64,000 nt of DNA from Lepidostoma basale. Taxonomy: Eukaryota; Arthropoda; Insecta; Trichoptera; Lepidostomatidae. Positions 30,406-40,909 of this stretch are shown here, piece after piece (positions within the stretch are counted from its first letter, which is position 1; every line of letters starts with the position of its first letter). The DNA is taken from NCBI GenBank assembly GCA_022606425.2, contig JAHDVF020000164.1, positions 124,001-188,000 on the forward strand. Direction: 5' to 3'. A program made the position numbers and the translations under genes. The notes under the pieces are model-generated. The model was not told where the DNA came from, did no database searches, and saw nothing but the letters and a program-made list of their open reading frames with translations.

Positions 30406-30804
30406 GATTGCCATGTTTGAGATTTATTACTGCATGCTTTTCCAGCGTATGCAAGTCTGTATGGAAGTCCTCTTCGCAAGATGAATGCATTATTTACCAA
30501 AGTATATATAGTAAGATATATTAAAAGACGTCACGATTTTCATTAAAATCCAGTAGAACAGTAGCTTAGCTTCCATTGTGAAATGGGTCATAAATTACTC
30601 ATTCTATAAAAGGAACCCGTTTGTCCGCCTAGCTGGTCATACGGGGTTTTAAAAAGTACCCTCGGAACAAGGGTTAAGCCTCCGTTCCCTTTTACGTCTT
30701 GAACTGTGTTATCTAGTTCGACGTGTAGTTCTATCAACTACATTTTCTTAAATAAATAATAATGTATTAAATAATAAAACCATTTTCATTTCAAAAAAAC
30801 AAAT
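30406..30804. other. Unassigned sequence
   Basis: No repeat or frame is recognised. Confidence 0.35.
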
Positions 30805-30998
30805 TCCCCAGTGATACATCAACACCTAAGTACTTGAAATGGATCATTTATTCTATTATTTCATTATCTAATGCAAGCTTGCATCCTACTGGCTGTCTTG
30901 ATGTAACCATGCTCTTTGTCTTGACTACGGAGATATTCATGTTGAATCTTTGAGATGATATGTGGAATTTGTATAGTAGCCTTTGTAGATAATCTTAA
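30805..30998 (-). mobile_element. RTE-type reverse transcriptase C-terminal fragment
   Basis: The minus-strand translation reads DYLQRLLYKFHISSQRFNMN, then ISVVKTKSMVTSRQPVGCKL, ALDNEIIE, one stop, then MIHFKYLGVDVS. The order (L-(x)-F after the YADD box, KTKxMxxS, CKLxLDN, FKYLG) is the palm-to-thumb transition of RTE reverse transcriptases, and it is close to RTE-c at 58.7 kb. The YADD box itself is not included. Confidence 0.8.
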
Positions 30999-31139
30999 GA
31001 GTTTACTATTTGCATCGCGTATGTATTATTATTGTTTAGTTATTACTGATAAAAAATAATTATTAGTACTGAAAGCAATTAGTCCAGGTTCATTTTTCAA
31101 ATTTAAATGTACCGTTTCTTTGCATTGTATCGATTATTA

Positions 31140-31225
31140 AATGCATTTTTTATTAGTCTTTATTGTTTACACCTAAATATAAAGATCTCCTCTGAAACAT
31201 GTCATGATTTTTAATGTTTTGGTGG
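31140..31225 (+). repeat. HH-D arm fragment
   Basis: TTTTTATTAGTCTTTATTGTTTACACC, a decayed core, CTCCTCTGAAACATGTC. Matches the right arm near 39395-39475. Confidence 0.6.
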
Positions 31226-31243
31226 ATAATAAAAAATCGTAAC

Positions 31244-31770
31244 TAACTAACTAACTAACCATCACGCCGTTTCCCCGAAAGGGTAAGCAGAAAGAATGGA
31301 CCGTCACATTTTAACCGATGCGGCACTCCATCTTTCTCTTTTCGCCCCGCGGGAGACGCGGTGTGATGGGTTGCGAACCTCATCGCCACCAATAAGCATC
31401 TCCCGCGCACACTTCGATCGTCCAACATCCACAAAAAAATCTAAAACAAATTACATAAAATACAATGATATAAAATAAAATAAAATAACAAAATAAAAAT
31501 ATTTTAACACATAATGTTCATTTTAGATGGTTGACATGGACGATCCGGACTTTTGTGATTATTAGATTTATGTTACTCGCGTCCACCGTTTTTTTTAATT
31601 AGCCGCAATTAGGTACTTAGAGCAATAAAACCCCAGCAAGAACTTTAAAATAATATTGAAGAAATTATTCAAATTGTCATTGGAACAAATGAAAATTTTA
31701 TTTTTACACCTGTCAAAATTCTTTATATAAACGAAAAATTCGTTATTTTTTAATTTCCAAAGTGTATTAC
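31244..31770 (-). mobile_element. Non-autonomous element with RTE-a tail
   Basis: AACTAACTAACTAACCATCA, GGACCGTCACATTTTAACCG, then AGACGCGGTGTGATGGGTTG, ACACTTCGATCGTCCAAC and an AT-rich 5' region colinear with 16919-17455. It is longer and better preserved than the other copies. There is no open frame and no obvious A/B box at its 5' end. Confidence 0.72.
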
Positions 31771-31819
31771 AATAGAATTCCACAGTGTTAATGCCTTAAC
31801 TTTCAATAAATAAGGGTTG

Positions 31820-32358
31820 TGAATATTGTTTAAAAGAATGGAGGCAATCTAAAGTTTGTTTGTTGTTCACCTTCGCTGCTATTGTAACAACGTATGTTAG
31901 TCTGTCTCACATTCTGCTGGAAACGTTCAATTATGAAAGTTGTCCCAGTTTAGTTTAGCAGAAACAACTCGCACAAGATTTCAAACAGTCCAAAACAAAG
32001 GACTCTTGATTCGAATTAGAATCGTGTAAACTTATATCAAACTGAAAGTAGCTTGGAAGCGTTTTCTCTGGGAAATAATCTTAAATACGTTTCAACGTTA
32101 TATACGCAGAAGTACCAAAACATTTTTGTTTTGTTTCATTTAGACTTCCAAATCAAAATTTAAACAGTAAAAACATTGTATTTAAAGAAATGTGGAAAAA
32201 TGTAGCCCTTGCTTTTATATTTAATGTGTATTTACAATTATTTTACATTGATAACTTACGATTTCTTTTTATCATTTAAAATCTTTGATTCTTAAAACAT
32301 AAGTGTGGAGGTTAATTTATTTTGAAATAGGATTCTAACCGTTTGAATGTTATTATAA
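31820..32358. other. AT-rich sequence, nothing recognised
   Basis: No repeat family or coding signature is seen. Confidence 0.35.
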
Positions 32359-32359
32359 T

Positions 32360-32580
32360 AAATCCATTGTTTTGGCCGAAACACAATGATACTTCAACGT
32401 TAAATTATAAAACGCTGTTAATGGCAACACAATTTTATTTTATTATTTTTTGCCACAGCTGTTTTGTCTTCGTGATTTTTCGAACTTTTATGTGGATTTT
32501 TTCCTTTGTCAATTTTAATAATAGTTTTAATAGCCTTTCGAAGTTCTTGCTGAAGCTGAGATAGGTACCTTATTATAGTT
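32360..32580. repeat. HH-A left arm fragment
   Basis: ATCCATTGTTTTGGCCGAAA, GATACTTCAACGTTAAATTA, CCACAGCTGTTTTGTC, then TCGTGATTTTTCGAAC. The ribozyme motif is mostly deleted. Confidence 0.65.
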
Positions 32581-32734
32581 AATTAAAAGAACGACTAGGT
32601 ACTATTAATTTGGCAAAAAAATATTACTACTATATTTAGTTTTTATAATCCTCTTAAAAATATAATAATATTTCTAGAAAACTCTCGTCTCCATGAGTAT
32701 GACATGTTCACACTGTATTGTAATATAATCATAT

Positions 32735-33004
32735 AGAAGTATGGTATATAAAAGAAAAATGTTAAACTGTTGAAAAAAATAAACATAAAATTGTTATTAA
32801 CATCACAATTGATTATATGTTGTCGCGACAAGTGTTTCGCTAACCGATGTTAGGTATCGTCAGGTCTTACAATCGGTTGGTTGTAAGACCTGACGATGCT
32901 AACATCGGTTAGCAAAATAGTAGTAGCGACAAAATATAAGCAATTGTGATATTTATAACAACATTTTGATAATCCATTGTGTTTCCGCCAAAACAATGGA
33001 TTAT
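32735..33004. repeat. HH-A variant foldback (CUGACGA subtype)
   Basis: Complementary arms ATCACAATTGATTATATG and CATATAAT-like/AAGCAATTGTGAT enclose motifs at 32827-32863 (minus) and 32890-32926 (plus, GAAA to AAAA, GUC to GUA). The right outer segment is TTCCGCCAAAACAATGGATT. Confidence 0.82.
32827..32863 (-). ncRNA. Hammerhead-like motif, HH-A CUGACGA subtype
   Basis: CUGACGA satisfies CUGANGA. Stem II CUAAC/GUUAG has a C-C mismatch at its base. GAAA, CACUUG and UC follow. The core is intact, but stem II is weakened. Confidence 0.45.
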
Positions 33005-33832
33005 CTAAAAGAAAAAGAATTAATCTGTGACTGTATTTCAACCAGTAAGCAGTAGTTTTGGACCAGTTAAGTTCGTTCTTAACTATGTTGTCATAATTTA
33101 ATATTTAAAGAAGTGAAGTTTTTTTTTAAGATCAATTGAAATAATAAATTAATCTGTGTGTATGATACTAAGATCGAATTGTTCAAATAATAAACATCTA
33201 GAGTTAATCATATTAGCTAACAATAAACGTATTCGATAAGTAATGAGAAAATGGCTTCCAAATGATCTGGCTTGAAGAAATAGTTGATTGAAGTATTTTG
33301 ATATTATCTACGATAAAGGGTACTAAAAAACAGTGAATCTGTTATGAAGCTTACGGCTATTAGAATGTTTGCGAACAAATAATAATTCATTTTATTAAAT
33401 TTATTGTTTTACCAATAACGAGATTCTCATACCATTCGATGGGCGTTTCTCTCTATCCTTTACATCCTATTTTCCTCGCCATCCATAAAGTAGGATGTGT
33501 GGAAGTCGAGGAACATTTTTCTATCTCGCTAAAAGCCCAAACCGTGGAAATTTGAAAGTCCTTGCGATGAGTTACTGCGAAAACAGTGTAACTATACCGG
33601 TTGGAATGTTAATATAAAAAAGTGAGGCAGTTCAGATGATTAGTTTAACAATTCGCGATAAAAATTCTTCCGTTAATATTTTTTAACGCGAATATCCTCA
33701 ATCATAAGAAAAAAACATTTGATCCATCAAGTTGTGTAAGTTTGATTTTAAATATTTTTAATACTTCATTGAATTATGTCACATAATTATTTCATTGAAT
33801 ATTGCCACAGTAAGGCACGTTCAAACAATCAA
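33005..33832. other. Unassigned sequence
   Basis: Repeat-free relative to the rest of the window. No frame above 60 codons. Confidence 0.35.
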
Positions 33833-34965
33833 ATATGATAAAACTTCTGGAAAACATGCGTTTTTATCAATATTTTGTATTTAATATGTAACGTAACAGT
33901 TACTATTTCTTGTTTATTTTCGGTTATCTTAATATTCAGTGTTTAGTTCTAGACTCCATTCAAACCCCTAGTTCCCGTTTTTACCACCAGAGTGCTACTT
34001 TACATTCTTGTTCCCGCGCGCTTCGCGATTTGGCGCTAAATTCACCCCGATGTGTGCGCCCTCTGCAGTTGACTCTCAGCCCCTTCTGCGCAACCCCTTC
34101 TGCGCAGCCGATTCGGCCCGACTTCACTTCGCTTTGAGCTGTCAACTTCGCGGCATCGATTGGAGGATCGCCGTTTCGACCCGCGATTTTCCCGATGGGA
34201 TAATCCGCTTTCATCTAGCCTCATCCGCCATGGAATAACTTCGAGCAAGGTATTTGAGGTACTTGCCATCGTGCCCATAAAATCTGTGGCATTATTTCAG
34301 GTTTTCCGCCAACTTGTCCTGCACTATGGCGATGCCAAAAGTGCATATCCGCTCCTAGGCCGTTTGTCAAGCCCGACCTCGCTGCGGTTGATTCCCTCCG
34401 CCACGGTCCGAGCCATCCTCTTCTCCCGAAATTGCCGCCCACGTGTTGTCGCACGTCATGTCTCGACAACGTGGTAGACCTCACCACCATGCGGAACTGC
34501 GAGGACCACTTCTTCACGCCGCTTCAGACAGCACCAACAGGTTAGGGAACCTCGTGTCTGCCAGGTGACGCTCTGAATATTGATTTGCTGACCCACCATC
34601 TTCTGGTCAGCGTCGCTGATAACGTCTACGGACGACGTGGCCGGTCGATGTCCTGACGAGCACGCCGTCGAGGAATCGCCTCAAACAGCCTCTTCATTAT
34701 TTCATCATGTGCCTTTTTGTATGTATTCGTACGACATCTCTAGCCCCTAGATAATAATTTTAACTATTTTATGTGTTACAATAAACCCTCACATTCAATG
34801 ATATGTCTTTATTTACACCTTTCCCTATTCGAACGACAAGCAGCCGGAAAGTATCTCACGAGAAAACCGGAGATCTAAGGGCCCGCTCTCTGCGCTAGCC
34901 GAGGTAGGGAGATAGCCATTACAAATATCGTGTTTGGCATCATTGTTTAAGAAACAACAACACAT
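33833..34965 (+). repeat. HH-B repeat split by a solo LTR
   Basis: 33833-33886 (ATAAAACTTCTGGAAAACAT ... TTTAATA) and 34924-34965 (AATATCG ... CATCATTGTTTAAGAAACAA) are the two halves of an HH-B right arm. Confidence 0.8.
33887..34923. mobile_element. Solo LTR of an LTR retrotransposon, about 1,037 bases
   Basis: The ends TGTAAC ... TTACA form the usual TG...CA inverted termini. AATA occurs immediately outside both ends (33883-33886 and 34924-34927), a 4-base target duplication as made by Gypsy-type integrases. The body is GC-richer than its surroundings (about 34000-34700) and holds several overlapping short frames with no protein match. An AATAAA at 34780-34785 would suit a polyadenylation signal if the LTR reads on the plus strand. 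No internal region remains, so LTR-LTR recombination is the likely history. Confidence 0.75.
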
Positions 34966-35044
34966 GAAAGAGCAATAATTGTACCGAAAACTGTTAACAT
35001 TTTTTTTGCATTTAAAAAGTTTTTATATTTACAGATTAAACTGG

Positions 35045-35450
35045 GCTCTTCAATGGCTCAAGAGTTTTATGTCCATTTATATCTTCGTCAGCTTGTCTTT
35101 GCTGGACGTAAGCCTCTCCACCCCCACGCCATCCCCCTCGGTCTCTCGCCAGTGTTCTCCAAGCCCTTCCCACTGTCCGCATAATATCATCGCTCCACCT
35201 GGTAGGCTGTCTCCTAACGCTTCTCCGGCCCATCCTTGGCCTCCATTCGGTAACCCTCTGGTTTCATCTTCCATCATCCCGTCGGCACACATGTCCAGAC
35301 TATTGCCACTTCACCCTCACAATGCGTATTTCTATATCGGTGATCTTGGTGCATCTTCTAATCTCCACGTTGGCTTTATGGTTTCTAAATGAGACACCCA
35401 ACATGGATCTTTCTATGGCCCGTTATGCAACTTTAATTTTGTACATTGCT
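35045..35450 (-). mobile_element. RTE-b LINE C-terminus, two internal stops
   Basis: Minus-strand reading: RAIERSMLGVSFRNHKANVE, IRRCTKITDIEIRIVRVKWQ, stop, SGHVCRRDDGR, stop, VTEWRPRMGRRSVRRQPTRW, SDDIMRTVGRAWRTLARDRG and EAYVQQ. The order and spacing fit RTE-b. The two stops replace residues that are A/W-type in the relatives. Open pieces of 65 and 71 codons in this area are parts of the same decayed frame or its shadows. Confidence 0.82.
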
Positions 35451-37190
35451 TATTTAGTCTAGTCCATATCTCGCATCTTTACGTCATCACAGGTAACACA
35501 CACTGCTCTATCACTTTTGTTTTAAATGTTGAGTATGCATCTTATGTATCTAGGGTTTGTATATAACGACATTCTCTTTCATATTTTTCTTACCATTTTG
35601 GTAAAAATTTTGGCTGACTTTGTGCTTTTTCCTGGGGCTTTCCATATTAAAATAATTATAGTAAGACAACTAGGAGAGACACATTTCTCACTGCGCAATA
35701 CTTAACAAGACTATCATTGAATTTTATTTTTGTTTAAGCTTTTGGCTTCAAAGTGTTACATTATATATGTAACAAAAGTTCCCTCGCCCAATATTTGTCT
35801 TCCAATATAACTGCCTTTTTTTGTAAACCTGTAAGATTTCCTAGTTTCACTAAAAAGACGTTTCTCGTTAAGGATTTTGCCACATCTAAGGAATTAATCG
35901 AATTGCCGCTGATGGGATTGGGCATGTACTATTGAAATTTATTTCAGTGCGGGTCTTGCCGGCTTGAACAATTATGCGAAGAATGAAAAGAGTTTTTGGG
36001 GGTCTGGTGATGGTTGAAAGATGGTGGAAGTTTTGACGTTTATTGTCGATAACAAGAAATTAAATATTATATGTAACTTGTGATGGGGCGGATGGATGGC
36101 GGCGTTACTACGCAGGGTGTGGATAACAGCGGGGCTTCCAGATGGGCAGTAGCGTCGGTCATCTGAAGCGAAGACTCGCTAGAAGCAACGTGACGTAGTC
36201 GAGTGGCTTCGTAGATCGGCGGGAGGGAGTCCGAGATCACTCTTGACGTAGACTTAATAACGTGGACTCATGTCGGTTAGAAGTCGGACTAATGACTGAC
36301 GTGTAGAGTGGTCGGCTGTACGTCTTTTATATGTTTTACCTCCCTTGCATATGATACTCTACCGGACAACCTCTTGTAACCTTTGTGTATGAACCCGGGC
36401 CCTGATTTATCACATTTTTTGCACTCGGTCATCGGCTTCGTTAGGCTGAGAATCTATTGTGTCAGGTGTTTTGATTGTGCATGCAATGTATTTCGACATT
36501 GTAATATGCTGGTACAGCAGTCTGAGTCTATTGCCTCCACTAGTATGGTCTCAAAGTCCTGCATGGTTTGTTAACCCAATAAGTTAAAAAAAAACAACAA
36601 AAATATTCAATGACATCTTGAATTATTTGGGTATTTTACACAAGATTATAGGTAAGACGTTAAACTAATTTGACATTTAATCAACTTGGTTAAGGCCATT
36701 TGCTGAAGTTCCACCTTGAGAAGTGAACTGCAGCTTTCGTTCGTCTTTTAGGTCGTCTTTGAAGACACTCTGAGTAAAACCGCATCTTGCTGATCTCACT
36801 GCACTGAATTCTGGTCACAATTTTATACCACACTTTTATTTTTCTTGGTCACAATCTAACAACATCCTTGACTTAGCATATCCTTCAAATATCTGTGTTT
36901 GTATTCTATGACAAGGATTTTTCCGACGATGTTTCCGAGTGTCTTAATTTTGCTGGTTTGAGAAAGGCTTTTGGTTGTGATACTGTCGGTTCTGAATTTT
37001 GTGCTGTAGGTCATTATCAAACCAAATAAGTTTATAAAGACATTACAAAATTAAGGTTTATAGCATCTATCAAGAGAAAGATACCGGTCTTGTATGTACT
37101 AACGTTGGTTAAGATGTCCATATACTTGTTTTTCCAGATGATGTTCATTAAATATACCCATATAGCTGTAACATTATTTGTCGTTGACGT
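35451..37190. other. Long unassigned stretch
   Basis: The strip 36060-36330 is GC-rich (for example CGGATGGATGGCGGCGTTAC). Minus-strand reading of 36690-36960 has scattered phrases reminiscent of LINE thumb regions, but frames break too often to call. Short plus frames at 35753 and 36383 have no features. This may be a very old LINE. Confidence 0.35.
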
Positions 37191-37194
37191 CCTG

Positions 37195-37440
37195 CCACTA
37201 AATCGTTGCCATCAAACCATCTTGCTTGTGGATTACCAGGATTTCTGTGGCGATTCACGGTTGCTACTCCATGGTGCGTCTGGTTCTCCTTTTATTCATT
37301 GTCCTTGCTATATTGCCGGTTCAATTCCACTTCAAGCTATATTGTACGCTACATAGGCAACTTTGATCCTTTCTCTGATCCGTTAATTTCGTTTCACGTC
37401 TCGTAGACTGATGTTCAACATCCTCTTCTCTATTACTCGG
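37195..37440 (-). mobile_element. RTE-b LINE C-terminus, badly decayed
   Basis: Across frames the minus strand gives RERIKVAYVAYNIA, SLKWNRTGNIARTMNKRRTR and NPQARWFDGNDLVAGR, the expected RTE-b order (RTKVxDI, KWxWAGHIAR, RWxDDLVxxAG). Confidence 0.6.
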
Positions 37441-37611
37441 TGGGTCACTCAAAAAAATAATTGGTATACTTTAATGATTGTATGGAAAACTATTATTTAA
37501 TTATATAAGCGAGTATTTTATTTAGATTTTGAAAGGGTGCAAGATAAATCTAAATTCCATAATGAAATGTTTTTTATTTATTTCAATATAGACTCCGTAT
37601 TATCATTACTA

Positions 37612-37828
37612 TTTGTTTCTTGAACGATGGTGTAAAATTACATATTAAATAATGAACGAATAACAACGTCTGTTTTCTAGAATTTTTTAATATTTATGTG
37701 AATGACATGGTTCGCCTGTCTAAGGCATTATAAAATGTTAATTACATTATTATAAAATGTGAAACATGTCATTTACATAAAATATAATAAAACTTCTAGA
37801 AAACATACGTTTTTATTCATATTTATTA
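37612..37828. repeat. HH-B foldback, full length on the left
   Basis: Begins with the complement of the 3' segment (TTTGTTTCTTGAACGATGGT), arm, minus motif 37704-37735 (UUUAUAA and GAACC: decayed), centre, then a right arm with a deleted core (AATGTGAAACATGTCATTT). Confidence 0.8.
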
Positions 37829-38342
37829 TTATCATTTTCTTTCAGTTTCCTGAATTGTCCGTTCTCGGTTTTTACATTGTCGAAATAATCCGATAAAAGA
37901 TCACCAAGCTTATTTTTTGAAATTCAAGTGGAATAGAGTTAACTCGTCGTGTATTTTTTTATAAACCTACACTTTCCTTTATTATCTATTACACCGGGAG
38001 AGCCGTTTCTCCATCTTTGCAAGGGAGGCTAATCGCCCATTCCCCGTAATAGCGTACATTATGACGTTACCTCTTCCTAATTTCGAATATTGTGTATTTT
38101 TCTCTTTGCTTTTACGTAAATTAAAAGTCATTCCTTCTAATGAACGAGGTAATAAAATGGTTAGTATGTTTTCGGGCGTTCATTTTAGTAAAATATTAAT
38201 CGTTTTAACCCGTGTATGCCTCGTCAGTTACCCGGGTACCATTTGCTAAAACATTTGCACATGTTAGCAATAAATTCACACACGGAATGAAAATTACTAT
38301 GGTGAATTCAACGGAATGAAAATTACTATGGTGAATTCAATG
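37829..38342. other. Unassigned sequence
   Basis: A short tandem duplication (AACGGAATGAAAATTACTAT ... GGTGAATTCAA) sits at about 38285-38340. Otherwise nothing is recognised. Confidence 0.4.
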
Positions 38343-38510
38343 TTTTCTTTATTATTTCTTGAACAGTGATATAAAATTCCATGTTAAATAATTAAAATGA
38401 ATTTGACATTTGATATTTGACTTCTGACATTAGGCGAAACATGCCATTTCCATAAATTAAAATAGAACTTTTAAGAAACAGGCGTTTTCATTGGTATAAA
38501 TATATTTTGT
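38343..38510. repeat. HH-B copy, decayed
   Basis: Starts TTATTATTTCTTGAACAGTG and ends AAACAGGCGTTTTCATTGG. The motif is scrambled (TTGATATTTGACTTC, GGCGAAACATGCC). Confidence 0.65.
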
Positions 38511-38514
38511 GACT

Positions 38515-38625
38515 CTCAATTATAAAGTTGTGACCCTGGCAAAGCTCCGGTGGGAGCGAAACCGATTGGTTTGCTAATACAAATAAATTGTTGTTAAAAC
38601 AAAATATATTATAAAAGTGTTTTTT
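38515..38625 (+). repeat. HH-G single unit
   Basis: A lone hammerhead-like unit: motif 38536-38571, then AATACAAATAAATTGTTGTT. Stem II GCUCC/GGAGC with loop GGUG, GAAA, CC-GAUU-GG as a two-pair stem III, then UU. The first box CUGGCAA differs from CUGANGA at A6 and G8, and CUGACGA decayed by CpG loss would give nearly this. Probably inactive. Confidence 0.55.
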
Positions 38626-38996
38626 TTATTATTTTTGATATTTTTCATTACTTATATAAAATATATTTTCATTTACCTCATACATTAACGTTAATGATAA
38701 AAAAAATAACACTACATTTCTAGATTTTCAACCATCTCAACGTTTCCCAGAAAATAATCTTTACCACATTTTTCTATTTATTATCGTGTACTTAATATAA
38801 ATATGTATTGTTTTTAAACAATATTGTAAAAATCTATATTAAATATTGATTATTGATGAAAACGTACATTTATTAGAATTTTAGTTAAATTGTATTTTAT
38901 GTAAATAGCATATTTCGCCCTGCAATTTTATTAATATATATGATTGCATAATGTAAAAGTTAATTAAAAATAAACATTCGATTAAAATAATAATTA
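38626..38996. other. AT-rich sequence, nothing recognised
   Basis: A weak HH-B-like arm (ATTGATTATTGATGAAAACG ... TATGTAAATAGCATATTTCG) at about 38845-38920 is the only hint. Confidence 0.4.
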
Positions 38997-39545
38997 ATTA
39001 TACTTAGGAAATTGAAAATCTTTATTTAATCCACTATTTAATAAAAAAATATTTAAAAACACGATTTATTTCGGAGGGTACCTCCATCTTCAGGTGTTAA
39101 AATATGATAAAAACTAAACAAAGAAAGACTAATAAAAAACGCTTATAAATTTGGATACAGTAGCTAAAATTTAAAAATTAATTTATGCTATTTGTTATAA
39201 GTAGGTAATAACAATTATTTTTTAAAGTGAGAACTAATAAATAATTTTAAATAATAATAATACATGATGATAATATAAAAAAATGTAATTTAGAATAAAA
39301 ACGTATATTTGAAAGAAATAATTTAAATAGAAATTAATAAATGATTAGTTTGCATTTGATAGGTAATGGGAGCTTGGAAGATTAAATGGGTTTTTTATTA
39401 GTCTTTCTTTGTTTAGTTTTTATTATACGAGTATTTTTACACCTCAAGATAGAGGTATCCTCCGAAACATGTCGTTTTTTTAAATATTTTTTAATTAAAT
39501 AGTGGAGTAAAGAAAGTTTTTCAATTTCCTAAGTATAAAACTATA
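38997..39545. repeat. HH-D foldback with long central spacer
   Basis: The left arm 38997-39140 and right arm 39385-39540 are reverse complements (TACTTAGGAAATTGAAAATC / TTTTTCAATTTCCTAAGTAT; CAAAGAAAGACTAATAAAAAA / TTTTTTATTAGTCTTTCTTTG). About 245 bases of AT-rich spacer lie between. The motifs are at 39063-39093 (minus, intact) and 39443-39473 (plus, G5 to C). Confidence 0.88.
39063..39093 (-). ncRNA. Hammerhead ribozyme, HH-D, complete three-stem fold
   Basis: CUGAAGA, extra U, stem II GGAGG/CCUCC with a three-base loop, GAAA, U-AA-A, UC. Stem I is AACAC (just 5' of the core) with GUGUU (just 3' of UC), five pairs, with further AU pairing beyond. Stem III uses U-A where the opposite arm has C-G, so pairing is retained. 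Confidence 0.7.
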
Positions 39546-39609
39546 AAATTCCACAGTTTAAACACTGTGGAAACGCCTTAGCGTTCAATAAAATAATTTA
39601 TTTATATTT

Positions 39610-40510
39610 AATGTAAGCGAGATGAAAAACTTCATAAAATTGTTAAAATAAATCAATAATATTATCTTCTTCTGTTTCAATTCTATTTTCAATAATTTAT
39701 GGATTTGAAAAAATAATAAACGATATATTAAAAGCACTTTTTTCCAAAGGCATCCAAGGCATAATGCCTCTTAAAATGTGGTTAAATGATTATAAACATA
39801 ATCACCAAAACCTCTACAATCGGCGATCCCCGCAAACGGTACACGGGTACCGGAGTGGGTTAGAATAAGTTACAATCTAAATATACATTAGGGTTAATAT
39901 TAATCGGTTTTAAAACTGAATTTAGCACGGGAAATTACACAATCGTTTTCTTGGCTTAAGTAGCCATTCGTTTGTTTTCTGAAATTCGAATGTTGAGTCT
40001 TAAAAGTAACTGGAGCAAAGCGAGATAAAAATTCTTAAATTGTGAGCATTTTATCATATTAATTACTTCCTTTGCATTTTTCGTCGTCCCGAGATTGTGA
40101 AATTTTTGATTCTTTGTCAGGGCAAAGGGTCGCGCGATATTTATGATAATTTCTATGTAAATATATTCAAATGAAATTCTCTTACGGTGGGTTCCTTCTC
40201 GCGACCAAGCAAAGTTGTGCATTGCTTGAGAATATATTAAATTCCAGTATTTATTTATTCATACCTTTTGTTTTTAATTTACAAAGTGACAAGTTTCAGC
40301 TCTAATGAAAATAGAATATTCTGCACAATTTTCTATTTAGCATTCACTTCGTACTAACTGTAAAAATAAAAATATTTCACAATGGTAAATAATTGGGTCA
40401 CCCTTGTAACAATAATAATAATAATCGAACTTCTTTACAATTATTCAGGTAAAAAACGTTTTTATTAAAAAATAAATTAAATATCAATTCTTCATATAAA
40501 GCACTCACTC
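39610..40510. other. Repeat-free sequence
   Basis: Includes an 88-codon minus frame (39956-40222) without recognisable features. 39780-40220 looks like unique DNA. Confidence 0.35.
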
Positions 40511-40588
40511 TGTGGATAGACATTTTAAATAATTATATAAGTAAAACAACTTTGTATTTAACCACGGTAGGGTTATTATATTGATGCC

Positions 40589-40620
40589 AACTAGTTTCGC
40601 TTGGACCCAAGCTTCATCAG
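40589..40620 (-). ncRNA. Hammerhead ribozyme-like motif, HH-F, intact core
   Basis: CUGAUGA, extra A, stem II GCUUG/CAAGC with loop GGUC, GAAA, CUAG, UU. The cleavage triplet GUU is allowed but not optimal. Confidence 0.62.
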
Positions 40621-40647
40621 GGCAGTATAACAAGTTATTATACTTCC

Positions 40648-40679
40648 CTGATGAAGCTTGGGTCCAAGCGAAACTAGTT
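40648..40679 (+). ncRNA. Hammerhead ribozyme, HH-F, with stem I and internal loop
   Basis: Same motif as its mirror copy. Stem I has CC/GG next to the core, an asymmetric internal loop, then TTATTATA pairing with TATAATAA (upstream 40635-40642, downstream about 40687-40694). Such loops in stem I are typical of natural type I hammerheads. Confidence 0.68.
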
Positions 40680-40747
40680 GGCATCAATATAATAACCCTA
40701 CCGTGGTTAAATACAAAGTTGTTTTATTTATATAATTAATTAAATAT

Positions 40748-40905
40748 TGAATATTGGCCACGCGAAGAGTCGGAGGAACCGACGCGCGTGCATGTCACGA
40801 TGTATGAATGTTGAAGAAGCGAGAGAAATATGTCAGGAAAAAAACGTGTGGCGATTCATTTTTTTCTGCATACCCCTTCAGAAGACGGCGTGATGGTTAG
40901 TTAGT
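40748..40905 (+). mobile_element. RTE-a LINE 3' end
   Basis: ILNIGHAKSRRNRRACMSRC-type codons to a YPFRRRR-type end, then GTGATGGTTAGTTAGTT. Confidence 0.78.
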
Positions 40906-40909
40906 TCAC

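Larger units (their letters stand above)
40521..40745. repeat. HH-F foldback, near-perfect palindrome
   Basis: Arms of about 105 bases (ATTATATAAGTAAAACAACT ... CTTCATCAGGG / CCCTGATGAAG ... AGTTGTTTTATTTATATAAT) flank a roughly 25-base centre. The 60-codon frame across it exists only because of the palindrome. It carries two intact hammerhead cores on opposite strands. Confidence 0.93.

Noticed and set aside
33910..34517. Cluster of overlapping 75-105 codon frames
   Set aside because: They lie inside the GC-rich solo LTR. Frames open on both strands simultaneously reflect low stop frequency in GC-rich DNA, and none has a recognisable motif.
36690..36960. Possible LINE thumb region on the minus strand
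   Set aside because: Only scattered phrases resemble LINE proteins and frames change every few residues. Not callable by eye.
40505..40687. 60-codon minus-strand frame
   Set aside because: It exists only because the HH-F palindrome is open; the peptide mirrors itself.
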